This document shows positions 28,867 through 37,417 of a stretch of DNA of 64,000 bases, piece after piece; the first letter of the stretch is position 1; each line of letters starts with the position of its first letter. Under the pieces are notes generated by a model, which saw only the letters and a list, made by a program, of their open reading frames with translations, did not search any database and had not been told where the DNA came from. The stretch lies in NCBI RefSeq assembly GCF_006716265.1, contig NZ_VFOS01000001.1, positions 1,550,001 through 1,614,000 on the forward strand, written 5' to 3'. The position numbers and the translations under genes are program-made. This DNA comes from Rarobacter faecitabidus (GTDB lineage Bacteria; Actinomycetota; Actinomycetes; Actinomycetales; Cellulomonadaceae).

Positions 28867-29586
28867 ATGGACAATTCTAGCGGAGTTGGCGTTCTGGACA
28901 AGGCAGCGATTGTACTGAGCGCCCTTGAGTCGGGCCCTGCAACACTCGCCCAGCTGGTCACCGCCACGGGGCTGGCCCGGCCGACCGCCCACCGGCTTGC
29001 CGTGGCGCTCGAGCACCACCGGCTGGTGGCGCGCGACATGCAGGGACGATTCGTGCTCGGGCCGCGCCTGAACGAGCTCGCGACCGCGGCCGGCGAGGAC
29101 CGCCTGCTCGGCGCGGCCAATCCCGTGCTGACCGCTCTGCGCGACCACACTGGCGAAAGCGCGCAACTGTACCGCCGCCAGGGAGATCAGCGCATCTGCG
29201 TGGCCTCGGCCGAACGCCCGGTCGGGCTGCGCGACTCGATCCCCGTCGGAGCCGCCCTGACAATGCAGGCCGGTTCCGCGGCCCAGGTTCTTCTCGCGTG
29301 GGAGGAACCGGATCGCCTGCACCGCGGCCTCCAGGGAGCGGAATTCACCGCCACGATCCTGTCCGGCGTTCGCCGCCGCGGCTGGGCGCAGTCCGTTGGC
29401 GAGCGGGAGCCCGGCGTTGCGTCCGTGTCCGCACCCGTCCGCAGCCCATCCGGGCGCATCGTCGCGGCAGTATCCATATCCGGGCCGGTCGAGCGCCTGA
29501 CCCGTCAGCCTGGACGCCTGCACGCGCCCTCGGTAGTAGCCGCGGCGAATCGCCTCACAGAGGTGCTGCGCCGCGCCGGTGAGTGA
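28867..29586 (+). CDS. ltbR: IclR-family regulator of leucine biosynthesis (LtbR/NdgR type)
   Basis: A 239-residue IclR-type protein. The N-terminal winged helix reads LDKAAIVLSALESGPATLAQLVTATGLARPTAHRLAVALE, and the IclR effector domain follows from about residue 80 ([58 protein letters not shown]). Its place, divergent from leuCD and just before tRNA-Gln/tRNA-Glu, is the conserved location of LtbR/NdgR, which controls leuCD and other amino-acid genes. The start is at ATG 28867; upstream in-frame codons lack support. A palindrome-like TTGC..CTCG/CGAG..GCAA lies just before it. Confidence 0.9.
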   Translation: MDNSSGVGVLDKAAIVLSALESGPATLAQLVTATGLARPTAHRLAVALEHHRLVARDMQGRFVLGPRLNELATAAGEDRLLGAANPVLTALRDHTGESAQLYRRQGDQRICVASAERPVGLRDSIPVGAALTMQAGSAAQVLLAWEEPDRLHRGLQGAEFTATILSGVRRRGWAQSVGEREPGVASVSAPVRSPSGRIVAAVSISGPVERLTRQPGRLHAPSVVAAANRLTEVLRRAGE

Positions 29587-29614
29587 GGGGATCAGGTTTG
29601 CCCGACCGGCCAGT

Positions 29615-29643
29615 TTGAGTCCGGCCAAAAGATCGGGTAATGT
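29615..29643 (+). promoter_or_regulatory. Promoter of the tRNA-Gln/tRNA-Glu transcript
   Basis: TTGAGT (29615-29620) and TAATGT (29638-29643) are separated by exactly 17 bp. The predicted start is near 29650, about 40 nt before tRNA-Gln. Confidence 0.6.
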
Positions 29644-29688
29644 TCCACGACGGTAACGCTCTTCGGCTCGGCCGAGGGTGATACCCCT

Positions 29689-29760
29689 TGGGGTATGGTG
29701 TAATTGGCAGCACTAGAGATTCTGATTCTCTCAGTCTAGGTTCGAGTCCTGGTACCCCAG
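29689..29760 (+). tRNA. tRNA-Gln (CTG)
   Basis: A complete 72-nt cloverleaf. Acceptor arms TGGGGTA and TACCCCA are followed by discriminator G. The anticodon stem is AGAGA/TCTCT around loop TTCTGAT, giving anticodon CTG. The T arm has the TTCGAGT loop. CCA is not encoded. It lies beside tRNA-Glu in the ltbR-gltX neighbourhood, as in many actinobacteria. Confidence 0.95.
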
Positions 29761-29846
29761 CGCACGATCACATGCGATTTGCTTCGCGATGATCATCGTG
29801 TACAGTGGTTCACCGGTGAACGGCAAAATGCCGAAAACCAGTCCTG

Positions 29847-29919
29847 GCCCCCATCGTCTAGCGGCCTAGGACGCCGCCCTCTCACGGCGGTAACAGGGGT
29901 TCAAATCCCCTTGGGGGTA
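29847..29919 (+). tRNA. tRNA-Glu (CTC)
   Basis: A complete 73-nt cloverleaf. Acceptor arms GCCCCCA and TGGGGGT (one G-T wobble at the end) precede discriminator A. The anticodon stem CCGCC/GGCGG encloses CTCTCAC, giving anticodon CTC. The T loop reads TTCAAAT. CCA is not encoded. It is probably co-transcribed with tRNA-Gln and ends at the hairpin immediately downstream. Confidence 0.95.
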
Positions 29920-29924
29920 CGCAT

Positions 29925-29982
29925 ACGACCGTCTGATTGACCTGCGAAAACGTGGGAACGTCAGGCGGTCGTTTCAGTTTTC
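29925..29982 (+). terminator. Rho-independent terminator of the tRNA transcript
   Basis: ACGACCGTCTGA (29925-29936) pairs with TCAGGCGGTCGT (29961-29972), allowing one G-T pair. The T-rich stretch TTCAGTTTTCTC follows the right arm. Confidence 0.7.
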
Positions 29983-30095
29983 TCAAGTGCTTCCCTGTGC
30001 GAGCACGGGCTACGGAACGTACCGCCCGCCTCCCGAACGACTTCGCGGTCCTAGGCAGTTAAGGCCGCGAGCCGGGCGCGCGATACTGTGTCCAC

Positions 30096-30380
30096 ATGAC
30101 AAAGAAATTCGGCGTCCTGCTCGCCGTAGCGAGCCTGCTGCTCCTTGGCCTGGCCACAACGACACCGGCATCAGCGGCAACCAAGTACAAGTCTTGCGCC
30201 GTTCTCCAGCGGGCATATCCCGGCGGCGTCGCGAAGTCCAAGAAGGCGACGAACACCAAGACTGTAGGCGGACGCAAGGTGACTGCTCCGTCGAAGTACC
30301 GTCCCAAGGTGTCGCGGTCGATATACAAGGCCAACAAGCACCTGGACCGCGACAAAGATGGCATCGCCTGCGAACGATGA
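30096..30380 (+). CDS. Small secreted excalibur-domain protein
   Basis: A 94-residue protein. Residues 1-28 are a signal peptide (LLAVASLLLLGLATTTPASA, cut near ASAA). The mature part has YKSCAVLQRAYPGGV and ends HLDRDKDGIACER, an excalibur calcium-binding motif (DxDxDGxxCE) with the paired Cys. TACTGT lies 6 nt before the ATG and no clear ribosome binding site is seen, suggesting a leaderless mRNA. The stop overlaps the start of the next gene (ATGA); that gene encodes a nuclease that also ends in an excalibur motif, so the two are probably functionally linked. Confidence 0.85.
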   Translation: MTKKFGVLLAVASLLLLGLATTTPASAATKYKSCAVLQRAYPGGVAKSKKATNTKTVGGRKVTAPSKYRPKVSRSIYKANKHLDRDKDGIACER

Positions 30381-31660
30381 GAGCTTCCGCCAAGCCTTTC
30401 TGGATAACTCTGGGCCTCGCTGCCCTGTTCGGCCTGTTCCAAGGAATTGGAGGAGCACTGGTCCTTGCCGGCATCACCGCTCTGTGCTGGGTGATCGTCA
30501 AGGCCGCACGGGGTAAGAATGTCCTTGCGGCTGCGGGCATTCCCAATGGCGTGGTGGCGGCGGCTGCTGTCGCGGTCATCGTGTTCGGCGGTGCCGTCTC
30601 CGACGCTGGAAGCGGGGAACCGGCTCCCCTCGGGACGACGAGCCCATCGCCATCGGCAGGCTCTCCATCTGCAGCGCCGGATCGGACAGACGAAGACGGA
30701 GTAAAGCAGCCTTCCGCGGAACCGGCAATCGAGGAGACCGAACCCGCCGCATCCGATGACGAAGAAGCACCGCAGGGCGAAAACAGCGGAACCCCAGACC
30801 CTCAATCGCCCGACGACGGCACGGTTCTCGCCGCCGAGGGCGATGCGCTCGCAGTCCTCGCCACTCTGCCCACCAAGGGCCGCGCTCCGAAGACGGGCTA
30901 CGATCGAGATTCCTTCGCCTACCGTTCGTTCGATGCGGACGGCAACGGCTGCGACGTTCGCAACGACGTGCTGCGCCGCGACCTCACGAAAGTCGTGCTG
31001 CAAACCGGGACGGGCGGCTGCGTAGTACTCAGCGGAATGCTCGCCGACCCGTACTCGGGCGAGGAGATCGCATTCACACGCGGCCAGGACACGTCGGCGC
31101 AGGTGCAGATCGATCATGTCGTCGCGCTGTCTGACGCGTGGCAGAAGGGCGCCCAGTCCTGGGACGGCGACACCAGGAAGCACTTCGGCAATGACCCGCT
31201 CAACCTGCTGGCGGTCGATGGACCGCTCAACAACCAGAAGGGCGACGGAGACGCCGCCACCTGGCTGCCGCCCAATCGCGGCTACCGGTGCGAATACGTC
31301 GCCCGGCAGATCGCGGTCAAAGCCGAGTACCGGCTCTGGGTGACCAAGGCCGAACGGTCGGCCATGGAGAAGGTGCTGACAGGCTGCCCCGGGCAGACGA
31401 TCCCCACGGACGTCACGACCCCGAAGGACCGCTCACCGAAGACCAAGAGCGGACCGAAGACCAAGAGCGAGCCGAGCAAGATGACACCGAAGGCGGACAA
31501 GGGCTCCTCCACGGTCAAAGAGTCCTTCACCCCGCCAGCGGATGTCTACTACAAAAACTGCACGGCGGCCCGAAACGCGGGTGCGGCACCGGTCTACCGG
31601 GGCGACCCGGGATACGGCACCCATCTGGACCGGAACGGTGACGGGGTCGGCTGCGAGTAG
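30377..31660 (+). CDS. Membrane-anchored HNH (DUF1524-type) nuclease with C-terminal excalibur domain
   Basis: A 427-residue protein. Three hydrophobic segments lie in the first 75 residues (FWITLGLAALFGLFQGI, ALVLAGITALCWVIV, VVAAAAVAVIVFGGAV). An acidic Ser/Pro/Glu linker of about 80 residues is followed by an HNH/DUF1524 domain: QIDHVVALSDAWQKGAQSW with D246-H247, then NDPLNLLAVDGPLNNQKGD and DAATWLPP. A Lys-rich linker leads to a C-terminal excalibur motif (HLDRNGDGVGCE). An extracytoplasmic nuclease acting on DNA at the cell surface is the likely role. It is translationally coupled to the small excalibur protein. Confidence 0.85.
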   Translation: MRASAKPFWITLGLAALFGLFQGIGGALVLAGITALCWVIVKAARGKNVLAAAGIPNGVVAAAAVAVIVFGGAVSDAGSGEPAPLGTTSPSPSAGSPSAAPDRTDEDGVKQPSAEPAIEETEPAASDDEEAPQGENSGTPDPQSPDDGTVLAAEGDALAVLATLPTKGRAPKTGYDRDSFAYRSFDADGNGCDVRNDVLRRDLTKVVLQTGTGGCVVLSGMLADPYSGEEIAFTRGQDTSAQVQIDHVVALSDAWQKGAQSWDGDTRKHFGNDPLNLLAVDGPLNNQKGDGDAATWLPPNRGYRCEYVARQIAVKAEYRLWVTKAERSAMEKVLTGCPGQTIPTDVTTPKDRSPKTKSGPKTKSEPSKMTPKADKGSSTVKESFTPPADVYYKNCTAARNAGAAPVYRGDPGYGTHLDRNGDGVGCE

Positions 31661-31689
31661 GCTCGCTAGCGCTCCCCCACCGACTCGCC

Positions 31690-32595
31690 TCAGTTTCCCC
31701 GCACGGCCAACGCAGCAAGCTCCAACCCCGCGGCGCCCAGGACCGTGTCGTCGCGCCACACCATCACGAGTTCACGCGCCAGATCGGCACCCAGGACCTC
31801 GACGGGCACCAGAATGCCGTGCTCGATCTCCTCGCTCACTGTCAGCCGGGACAGGACGGCGAGCGACCCGCCGTGCCGCACCGCCGATTTGATGGCTGCC
31901 GTCGAGCCGAGGTGCGGGAGGTGGTCCGGCAGTGCGAGCCCGGCGTCCCGCAGCGTGCGCTCGAGCACCTGCCGGGTTCCCGATCCGACCTCGCGCACCA
32001 CGAGTTCCGCGTCGAGCAACTGGTCCAGCGAGACCGCCTGCCTCCTTGCCCAGCGATGTCCTGGCGCGACGACGGCCACGAGTTCGTCGCGCGCCACGAC
32101 CCGCGAGCGCAGCCCGTAGTCGACGTCGGTCCCCTCCACGAATCCGAGTTCCACCTCGCCGTCTCGCACCAGTTCCATAACCGCGCGGGAGTTGCGGACG
32201 ATCAGTTCCACGTCATAGCCGGAATGCTTGGCGGACAATCGTGCCAGCCACTGCGGCGCCAGGTACTCGGCAACTGTCATGGATGCCGCCACGCGCACCC
32301 GCTCGTCATGCGTCTGGCCGAGTGCGGCCACGGCCGTCTCGAATGCGTCCGATGCGTCGATGACCCCGCGCGCCCAGGCGGCGACGGCCCGGCCGGTCTC
32401 GCTCAAGGAGGTCCCCCGGGCGCCGCGGTCTAGCAGCCGCGCACCGACCCTGCGCTCAAGGCGGCGGGCCGCCGCCGATGCTGCGGGCTGCGAGAGCCCG
32501 AGTGCGCGGGCAGCAGCGCTGATCGATCCGTATTCATCGATCGCCGTGATGATCTGCAAACTCGCGAGCGACACCCGCTCCCCTCGCCATGCCAT
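31690..32595 (-). CDS. LysR-family transcriptional regulator
   Basis: A 301-residue LysR protein. The N-terminal helix-turn-helix is LQIITAIDEYGSISAAARALGLSQPAASAAARRLE; the LysR substrate domain follows from about residue 90 (VRVAASMTVAEYLAPQWLA). It is divergent from a YeiH-type transporter gene with only 70 bp between starts. In Enterobacteria YeiE (LysR) sits next to yeiH, and this pair resembles that. A palindrome overlaps its start region and may be the operator. TATAAC upstream of the ATG suggests a short or absent leader. A GTG eight codons in is an alternative start. Confidence 0.9.
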   Translation of the reverse strand: MAWRGERVSLASLQIITAIDEYGSISAAARALGLSQPAASAAARRLERRVGARLLDRGARGTSLSETGRAVAAWARGVIDASDAFETAVAALGQTHDERVRVAASMTVAEYLAPQWLARLSAKHSGYDVELIVRNSRAVMELVRDGEVELGFVEGTDVDYGLRSRVVARDELVAVVAPGHRWARRQAVSLDQLLDAELVVREVGSGTRQVLERTLRDAGLALPDHLPHLGSTAAIKSAVRHGGSLAVLSRLTVSEEIEHGILVPVEVLGADLARELVMVWRDDTVLGAAGLELAALAVRGN

Positions 32596-32608
32596 AACTA
32601 AAAGTTAT
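32594..32608. promoter_or_regulatory. Palindrome at the LysR start, candidate LysR operator
   Basis: ATAACT-AAA-AGTTAT is a perfect inverted repeat containing the T-N11-A pattern of LysR sites. It overlaps the LysR start codon by 2 nt and lies 58 bp before the transporter start. Confidence 0.5.
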
Positions 32609-32665
32609 ATCACTATCGCGGGTTGGGCCTTCCGGACGCAGCTCCGGACGCGCAGGGTGGAATGC

Positions 32666-33817
32666 GTGAGCACAACTCCGACCACGCCGCTGCGAGGACC
32701 TCGTCAGCCCGGCGGCACCTCCGCATCGTGCGACTCCGGAGCGCTACAAGACGGCGCCAGCAGGGAGCTCGGCCGCGGCAAGAGCACGCCCGCCAGAGCG
32801 ATCCTCACCGGGGTGATCCTCACCGGTCTCGGCCTGGGATGTGTCGCGGCGCAAGCGGCCGTTCCCGCGGTCTCCGCGATCGTCTTCGGTCTCGCGGTCG
32901 GCATCGCGGCACGCCCGGTCGTCCTTCGCCTGCCCGGCGATCCAGCGCGCATCCTGGCTGACGCAAATTCGGTCGCCGGTACGGTGCTGCGCACCGGCGT
33001 GGCACTGCTCGGCATTCGCTTCACACTGCGCGACTTAGGAACGCTGGGTCCGCGGGGGATGGCGATCGCGGCGCTCACGCTGATAGCGACATTCCTCGTT
33101 ACCCGCATCGTCGCTCGACGCTACGGCAACGACCCCGACGGTTCGGCGACCATCGCGGCGGGCTTCGCCGTCTGCGGCGCCGCGGCCGCCTCGACCATGG
33201 CCGGGGCGCTGGCAGAGCGCGGTTCCGGTTCGCGGCGCCGGTCAATGATGGACGAGTACTCCGCCGCGACCATAGCGATGGTGTGCGTTCTGGGTTTGGT
33301 AGCCATTCCAGTAACGATCTTTATGTCAGCGAGCCTCGGCCTCAGCGATGCCGATACGGGCTTGTGGATGGGTGCCAGCCTGCCGGAGGTCGCTCACGTG
33401 GTCATGGCGGGCGACCTCGTCTCGCCCGAGGCTCTCGCCATCGCCACCGTCGCCAAACTGCTGCGCGTGGCACTGCTTGCGCCGCTCGTCCTCATCGTGG
33501 GCGCTGCCGGCTCCGGACGCTTACTGCGCGGGCGCCGAACGGGGCGGGCTGGTTCGAAGGCGAGGATCGTGCCGCTGTTCGTTATCGGCTTCATTGCCTG
33601 CATCGCCCTCGGCACGGTGTTCGATCTACCGGAGCAAGCCGAGGGCGCCGCGCCGGTGGCATCCACGGCCATGATCGCGGGCGCCATGGTCGCAATTGGG
33701 GCGAATATCTCCATCTCCGCACTCGCGCGTCGCTGGCGCACGACCGGGATCGCCGCGCTGACCGGCACGGTCACGGCGCTTGCCGTACCCCTCATCGCCA
33801 TCATGGCGACCCGCTAA
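32666..33817 (+). CDS. YeiH/UPF0324-family membrane protein (putative anion exporter)
   Basis: A 383-residue integral membrane protein with about ten hydrophobic segments. Family marks are GIAARPVVLRLPGDPARILADANSVAG, VLRTGVALLGIRFTLRDLG and the FAVCGAAAASTMAGAL region, followed by ASLPEVAHVVMAGDLVSPEA. The start is taken at GTG 32666, giving a hydrophilic N-terminal tail of about 45 residues; the ribosome binding site is weak, so the true start may be later. It belongs to the Cons_hypoth698 family, annotated elsewhere as a putative sulfate exporter without firm proof. The divergent LysR gene is probably its regulator. Confidence 0.85.
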   Translation: MSTTPTTPLRGPRQPGGTSASCDSGALQDGASRELGRGKSTPARAILTGVILTGLGLGCVAAQAAVPAVSAIVFGLAVGIAARPVVLRLPGDPARILADANSVAGTVLRTGVALLGIRFTLRDLGTLGPRGMAIAALTLIATFLVTRIVARRYGNDPDGSATIAAGFAVCGAAAASTMAGALAERGSGSRRRSMMDEYSAATIAMVCVLGLVAIPVTIFMSASLGLSDADTGLWMGASLPEVAHVVMAGDLVSPEALAIATVAKLLRVALLAPLVLIVGAAGSGRLLRGRRTGRAGSKARIVPLFVIGFIACIALGTVFDLPEQAEGAAPVASTAMIAGAMVAIGANISISALARRWRTTGIAALTGTVTALAVPLIAIMATR

Positions 33818-33901
33818 TCGGCGCGATCGCCACCACGGGACCGCGTGCTGCCGATCAGTGTCGGTGGCATCCGCTCACGCGTGCCGATCAGCGATTCTTC
33901 G

Positions 33902-34636
33902 CTAGCGCGCGTACCGCGCGACGAACGCGGCCAGCAGCCTGCTCGGCTCCGTGACTTTCACGCCCTCGACCCTGGCGATCACGGCCTCCAACTCGGCCGG
34001 GTCAAAGTAGCCCTCGTCCTGGTACGTACGCACGCGCTGGACGATGCCGGGAGTGTCCAGCTCCGGATGGAACTGCGTGACATACAGGTTCCGCCCGTAC
34101 CGGAACATCTGCACCGGACATAGCGGCGACGATGCCAGCAGCACCGCCCCGGGAGGAAGCTCCGAACACGCCTCTTTGTGACCGACGAATCCGAGAAAGG
34201 TCTCCGGAAGCGAGGCGGACAAATCGTCCTCCTTGCCCTCCTTGGTCAGCGTGATCGGCACCGCGCTGACGGGCTCTCCGAACCGCGTGTCAACCTTTGC
34301 TCCGAGGCGCGTCGCGACCGCGCCCACGCCGTAGCAGGCTCCGAGCAGCGGGAAGTCTGCCTCGACGATCCGGTCCACCAACGCACCGAGTTCCTCCTCG
34401 ACGCGAACCTGCACGCCGCTCTTCGACGCCTGCGGATCCGATGCGTTGAATGGTCCGCCGCCGATGATGATGCCCGAATAGTCGTCCAGCTCGATCGCGG
34501 GCATAGGTGCTTGCTCAAGACGCACTCGGACGAGTTCTCCGTCGCTCAGGCCGCCGTAACTCCGAAATGCCTCGTACTCCGCGTCGGCGACCGGATCGTC
34601 GAAGCGCGTGGCGAGGAGGAGAAAAGGCTTCATCAC
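33902..34636 (-). CDS. Class I glutamine amidotransferase-like protein
   Basis: A 244-residue GATase-1 domain protein. GIIIGGGPFNASDP is the oxyanion region, LLGACYGVGAVATRLG holds the nucleophile Cys, and VTQFHPELD holds the catalytic His. It is related to stand-alone GuaA-like glutaminases of the YfeJ type. Substrate and partner are unknown; no synthetase domain is nearby. Two Met codons in a row open the frame, so the start may be 34633. It looks like a single-gene unit. Confidence 0.85.
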   Translation of the reverse strand: MMKPFLLLATRFDDPVADAEYEAFRSYGGLSDGELVRVRLEQAPMPAIELDDYSGIIIGGGPFNASDPQASKSGVQVRVEEELGALVDRIVEADFPLLGACYGVGAVATRLGAKVDTRFGEPVSAVPITLTKEGKEDDLSASLPETFLGFVGHKEACSELPPGAVLLASSPLCPVQMFRYGRNLYVTQFHPELDTPGIVQRVRTYQDEGYFDPAELEAVIARVEGVKVTEPSRLLAAFVARYAR

Positions 34637-34778
34637 CTCAGGTTATCGTCGCTGGTCGCAGTCGCGTCGCGAGTTCCACTGGCCGATACCCGCGACGTCT
34701 GACACGCGGCAGGACGATTCGACGCGAACGCCCCTATCTGAGCAGGAGTCCTCCTCACCGCATTCGTGGACGGAGCGC

Positions 34779-35576
34779 TCAGCTCGCCGTGGACTCATCG
34801 CGAACCTGTGGAACCAGGGACAGCTCCGCAGCCAACTCGTCTAGCGATTCGACGACCGCGATACCGTCCGCGAGCGCTGCCTCGCGATCCTCATCGAAGG
34901 GGCCGCCACGGCGGGCACCCGGCCGGTCGAGCCAGATTCCCCTGAGCCCAGCCGCCCGCGCCCCGCGAGCATCGATGTCCAGTTCGTCACCGACATACAG
35001 GGTCTCCGCAGCTGCGACGACCAGCCGGTCGCAGGCGATCTCGAATACGCGCGGCGAGGGCTTGCCGTAGCCGAGCACATCCACCCCGACCAGGGTCTGG
35101 ATGTGTCCGCCCAGTCCCACCACCTCGAGTTTCTTCTCCTGGTAGGCGGTGTCCGCGTTCGAGACGGCGCCGAGTTTCAGGCCCGCACCCGCGATGGCCG
35201 CAAAGAATGGCGCAGCATCGGCGAAAGGGCGCCAGTTCGCCTGGAACGCGGCCTCAAAGACCTCGTTCCAGGCATCGAAACCATCCGTGCCGATGCCAGC
35301 CCCGCCAAACTGGGATTGCAATTGCTCGGCCCGGGCGAGGCGCTGTTCACGAAACCCCATCTCGCCGCGGGTGAAAGCCCGGTAGAAGCCGTTCGGGTCC
35401 CGCCGCCATAGGGCCACGACCTCGCCGTGGCGGGCCTCAGCCAAATCGGGCAGGTAGGTCCGTGCAACCTCACTCAGTGCGCCAGCGAACGCGCCCTTAG
35501 TGTCCACGATCGTGTCGTCGATGTCGACGATGACGGCTCGCAGTGGAACGGAGGGCTCGTCCTTGAATGAACCCAT
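34779..35576 (-). CDS. HAD-superfamily hydrolase
   Basis: A 265-residue haloacid dehalogenase-type phosphatase. Motif I is AVIVDIDDTIVDTKGAF (nucleophile Asp), motif II is GAVSNADTAY, the lysine is in VLGYGKPSPRVF, and motif IV is LYVGDELDIDARGARAAG. A C1-type helical cap lies between motifs I and II. The start is at the ATG of MGSFKDEPSV, 4 bp after the gltX stop, so it is probably co-transcribed with gltX. The substrate is not identifiable. Confidence 0.88.
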   Translation of the reverse strand: MGSFKDEPSVPLRAVIVDIDDTIVDTKGAFAGALSEVARTYLPDLAEARHGEVVALWRRDPNGFYRAFTRGEMGFREQRLARAEQLQSQFGGAGIGTDGFDAWNEVFEAAFQANWRPFADAAPFFAAIAGAGLKLGAVSNADTAYQEKKLEVVGLGGHIQTLVGVDVLGYGKPSPRVFEIACDRLVVAAAETLYVGDELDIDARGARAAGLRGIWLDRPGARRGGPFDEDREAALADGIAVVESLDELAAELSLVPQVRDESTAS

Positions 35577-35580
35577 GACG

Positions 35581-37140
35581 CTACAGGCTCGACCGCAGTG
35601 CTCGCAGGCGAGCCAACGTGGACTCCTTGCCCAGGATCTCCATCGACTCGAACAGCGGGGGCGAGACGCGGCGGCCACTCAGCGCCACGCGGAGGGGCGT
35701 GAACGCGAAGCGCGGCTTAATACCCAACTCGTCGACGAGCGCGGTCCGCAACGCGTCCTGGATGGCGTCGGTCGTAAAGTCGTCGAGAGCCCCGAGCCGG
35801 TCGACAGCGACGTCGAGAACCTGGGCCGCATCGTCGCGCAACTGCGCGCGGGCATCCTCCTCGATCACCAGATCGCCATCGGCGGTGAAGAGGAACCCCA
35901 GCATGCCCGGGGCCTCACCCAGCAGGACCATGCGCTCCTGGGTGAGCGGCGCGGCCGCGTCGAGCCGGGCCCGATCCGCGTCCGACAACTCGGCGTAGGT
36001 GTCAGCGGGAACGAGGCCCGCCGCGGCAAGGTACGGCACCAGGCGTGCAACGAAGTCGGATGGTTCGAGCATGCGCACGTGCGCCGCGTTGATCGCCTGC
36101 GCCTTCTTCAGGTCGAACCTTGCGGGGTTGGGGTTGACGTCGGAGACGTCGAACGCGGCGATCAGCTCATCGGTCGTGAAGATGTCATTGTCCGGCGAGA
36201 TCGACCAGCCCAGCAGCGCCAGGTAGTTGAGTAGACCCTCGGGGATGAAGCCGTTCTCGCGGTGCAACAGCAGGTTCGACTCCGGATCGCGCTTGGACAG
36301 CTTCTTGTTCCCCTCCCCCATGACGTAAGGAAGGTGCGCGAAGGCGGGGATCTGCTTGGCGTAGCCGAGTTCGATCAGCGCGCGGTACAGCACGATTTGC
36401 CGTGGCGTGGACGACAGGAGGTCCTCGCCGCGCAGCACGTGGGTGATGTCCATCGCGGCATCGTCGACCGGATTCACCAAGGTGTACAACGGGTGCCCGC
36501 CCGATCGTACGATGACGAAGTCAGGCACCGAGCCCGCCTTGAACGTGATGTCGCCGCGGACCAGGTCAGTGAAGGTGATGTCCTCATCCGGCATCCGGAG
36601 GCGGATCGAGGGTTCGCGGCCCTCCGCGCGGAATGCCGCCTTCTGCTCGTCCGTCAGGGTGCGGTCGTAGCCGTCGTATCCCAAGGCCTTCGGGCGGCCC
36701 GCGGCAACGTTACGCGCTTCGATCTCATCGGAGGTGGAGAAGGACTCGTAGGCGTAGCCGCCCGCCAGCAGGTCGGCAGCCACTTTGTTGTACAGGTCGA
36801 AGCGCTGTGACTGCCGGTAGGGCTCGTGCGGACCGCCCACCTCGACACCCTCGTCCCACGTGAGCCCCAGCCACTTCAGCGAGTCGATGAGCTGGTGGTA
36901 ACTCTCCTCGGAGTCGCGTGCCGGATCGGTGTCCTCGATGCGGAATACGAACGTGCCCCCCGTGTGCCGCGCGTACGCCCAGTTGAACAGCGCGGTACGG
37001 ACCATGCCGACGTGCGGCGTGCCGGTCGGTGACGGGCAGAAGCGCACGCGCACCGGGCTTGCGGGCGTGGACGAGGGCTCCGCCGCGATTGCGGACGCAG
37101 CGGTCGCGGGCACAGGTGATTCCGGGGAAGGAGAAGACAT
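35581..37140 (-). CDS. gltX: Glutamate--tRNA ligase
   Basis: A 519-residue class Ic aminoacyl-tRNA synthetase that charges tRNA-Glu and, in actinobacteria, usually also tRNA-Gln for later amidation. The HIGH-type motif is in [21 protein letters not shown] and the KMSKS-type motif is [11 protein letters not shown]. The first 27 residues are an Ala/Ser/Pro-rich extension before the catalytic core. A -10 hexamer ends 6 nt before the ATG, so the mRNA is probably leaderless. tRNA-Glu and tRNA-Gln genes lie about 6 kb away, separated by accessory genes. Confidence 0.95.
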   Translation of the reverse strand: MSSPSPESPVPATAASAIAAEPSSTPASPVRVRFCPSPTGTPHVGMVRTALFNWAYARHTGGTFVFRIEDTDPARDSEESYHQLIDSLKWLGLTWDEGVEVGGPHEPYRQSQRFDLYNKVAADLLAGGYAYESFSTSDEIEARNVAAGRPKALGYDGYDRTLTDEQKAAFRAEGREPSIRLRMPDEDITFTDLVRGDITFKAGSVPDFVIVRSGGHPLYTLVNPVDDAAMDITHVLRGEDLLSSTPRQIVLYRALIELGYAKQIPAFAHLPYVMGEGNKKLSKRDPESNLLLHRENGFIPEGLLNYLALLGWSISPDNDIFTTDELIAAFDVSDVNPNPARFDLKKAQAINAAHVRMLEPSDFVARLVPYLAAAGLVPADTYAELSDADRARLDAAAPLTQERMVLLGEAPGMLGFLFTADGDLVIEEDARAQLRDDAAQVLDVAVDRLGALDDFTTDAIQDALRTALVDELGIKPRFAFTPLRVALSGRRVSPPLFESMEILGKESTLARLRALRSSL

Positions 37141-37146
37141 GCGTCA

Positions 37147-37152
37147 ATTCTA
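37147..37152 (-). promoter_or_regulatory. -10 hexamer of gltX, 6 nt before the start codon
   Basis: TAGAAT on the minus strand matches five of six -10 positions and ends 6 nt before the gltX ATG. No Shine-Dalgarno sequence can fit in that gap. This supports a leaderless gltX mRNA. Confidence 0.55.
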
Positions 37153-37417
37153 CGTCGCTCCAGGCGCTCCATTCGTGCCGGGCGGGACGGCGCGGCAGGC
37201 GCGAGGCGCCCCCGCCTCGGCTGAGGCTGATCCGAGTGGGCACCCGCCGCGGGGAGCGCTCCGGCGGGCGATCTGCCGGAGATCAAGCGCGCCCTCGCGG
37301 TGGCGGCGCGGGCGATGACGGCTATCCGCCGCGGTCAGCGCGCCCATCGCGGCCGATAGGTGACGAAACCGCACGTCGCGGTTCCGCGTAACGCCCAGAT
37401 TGTGACAAGGTAAGAGA

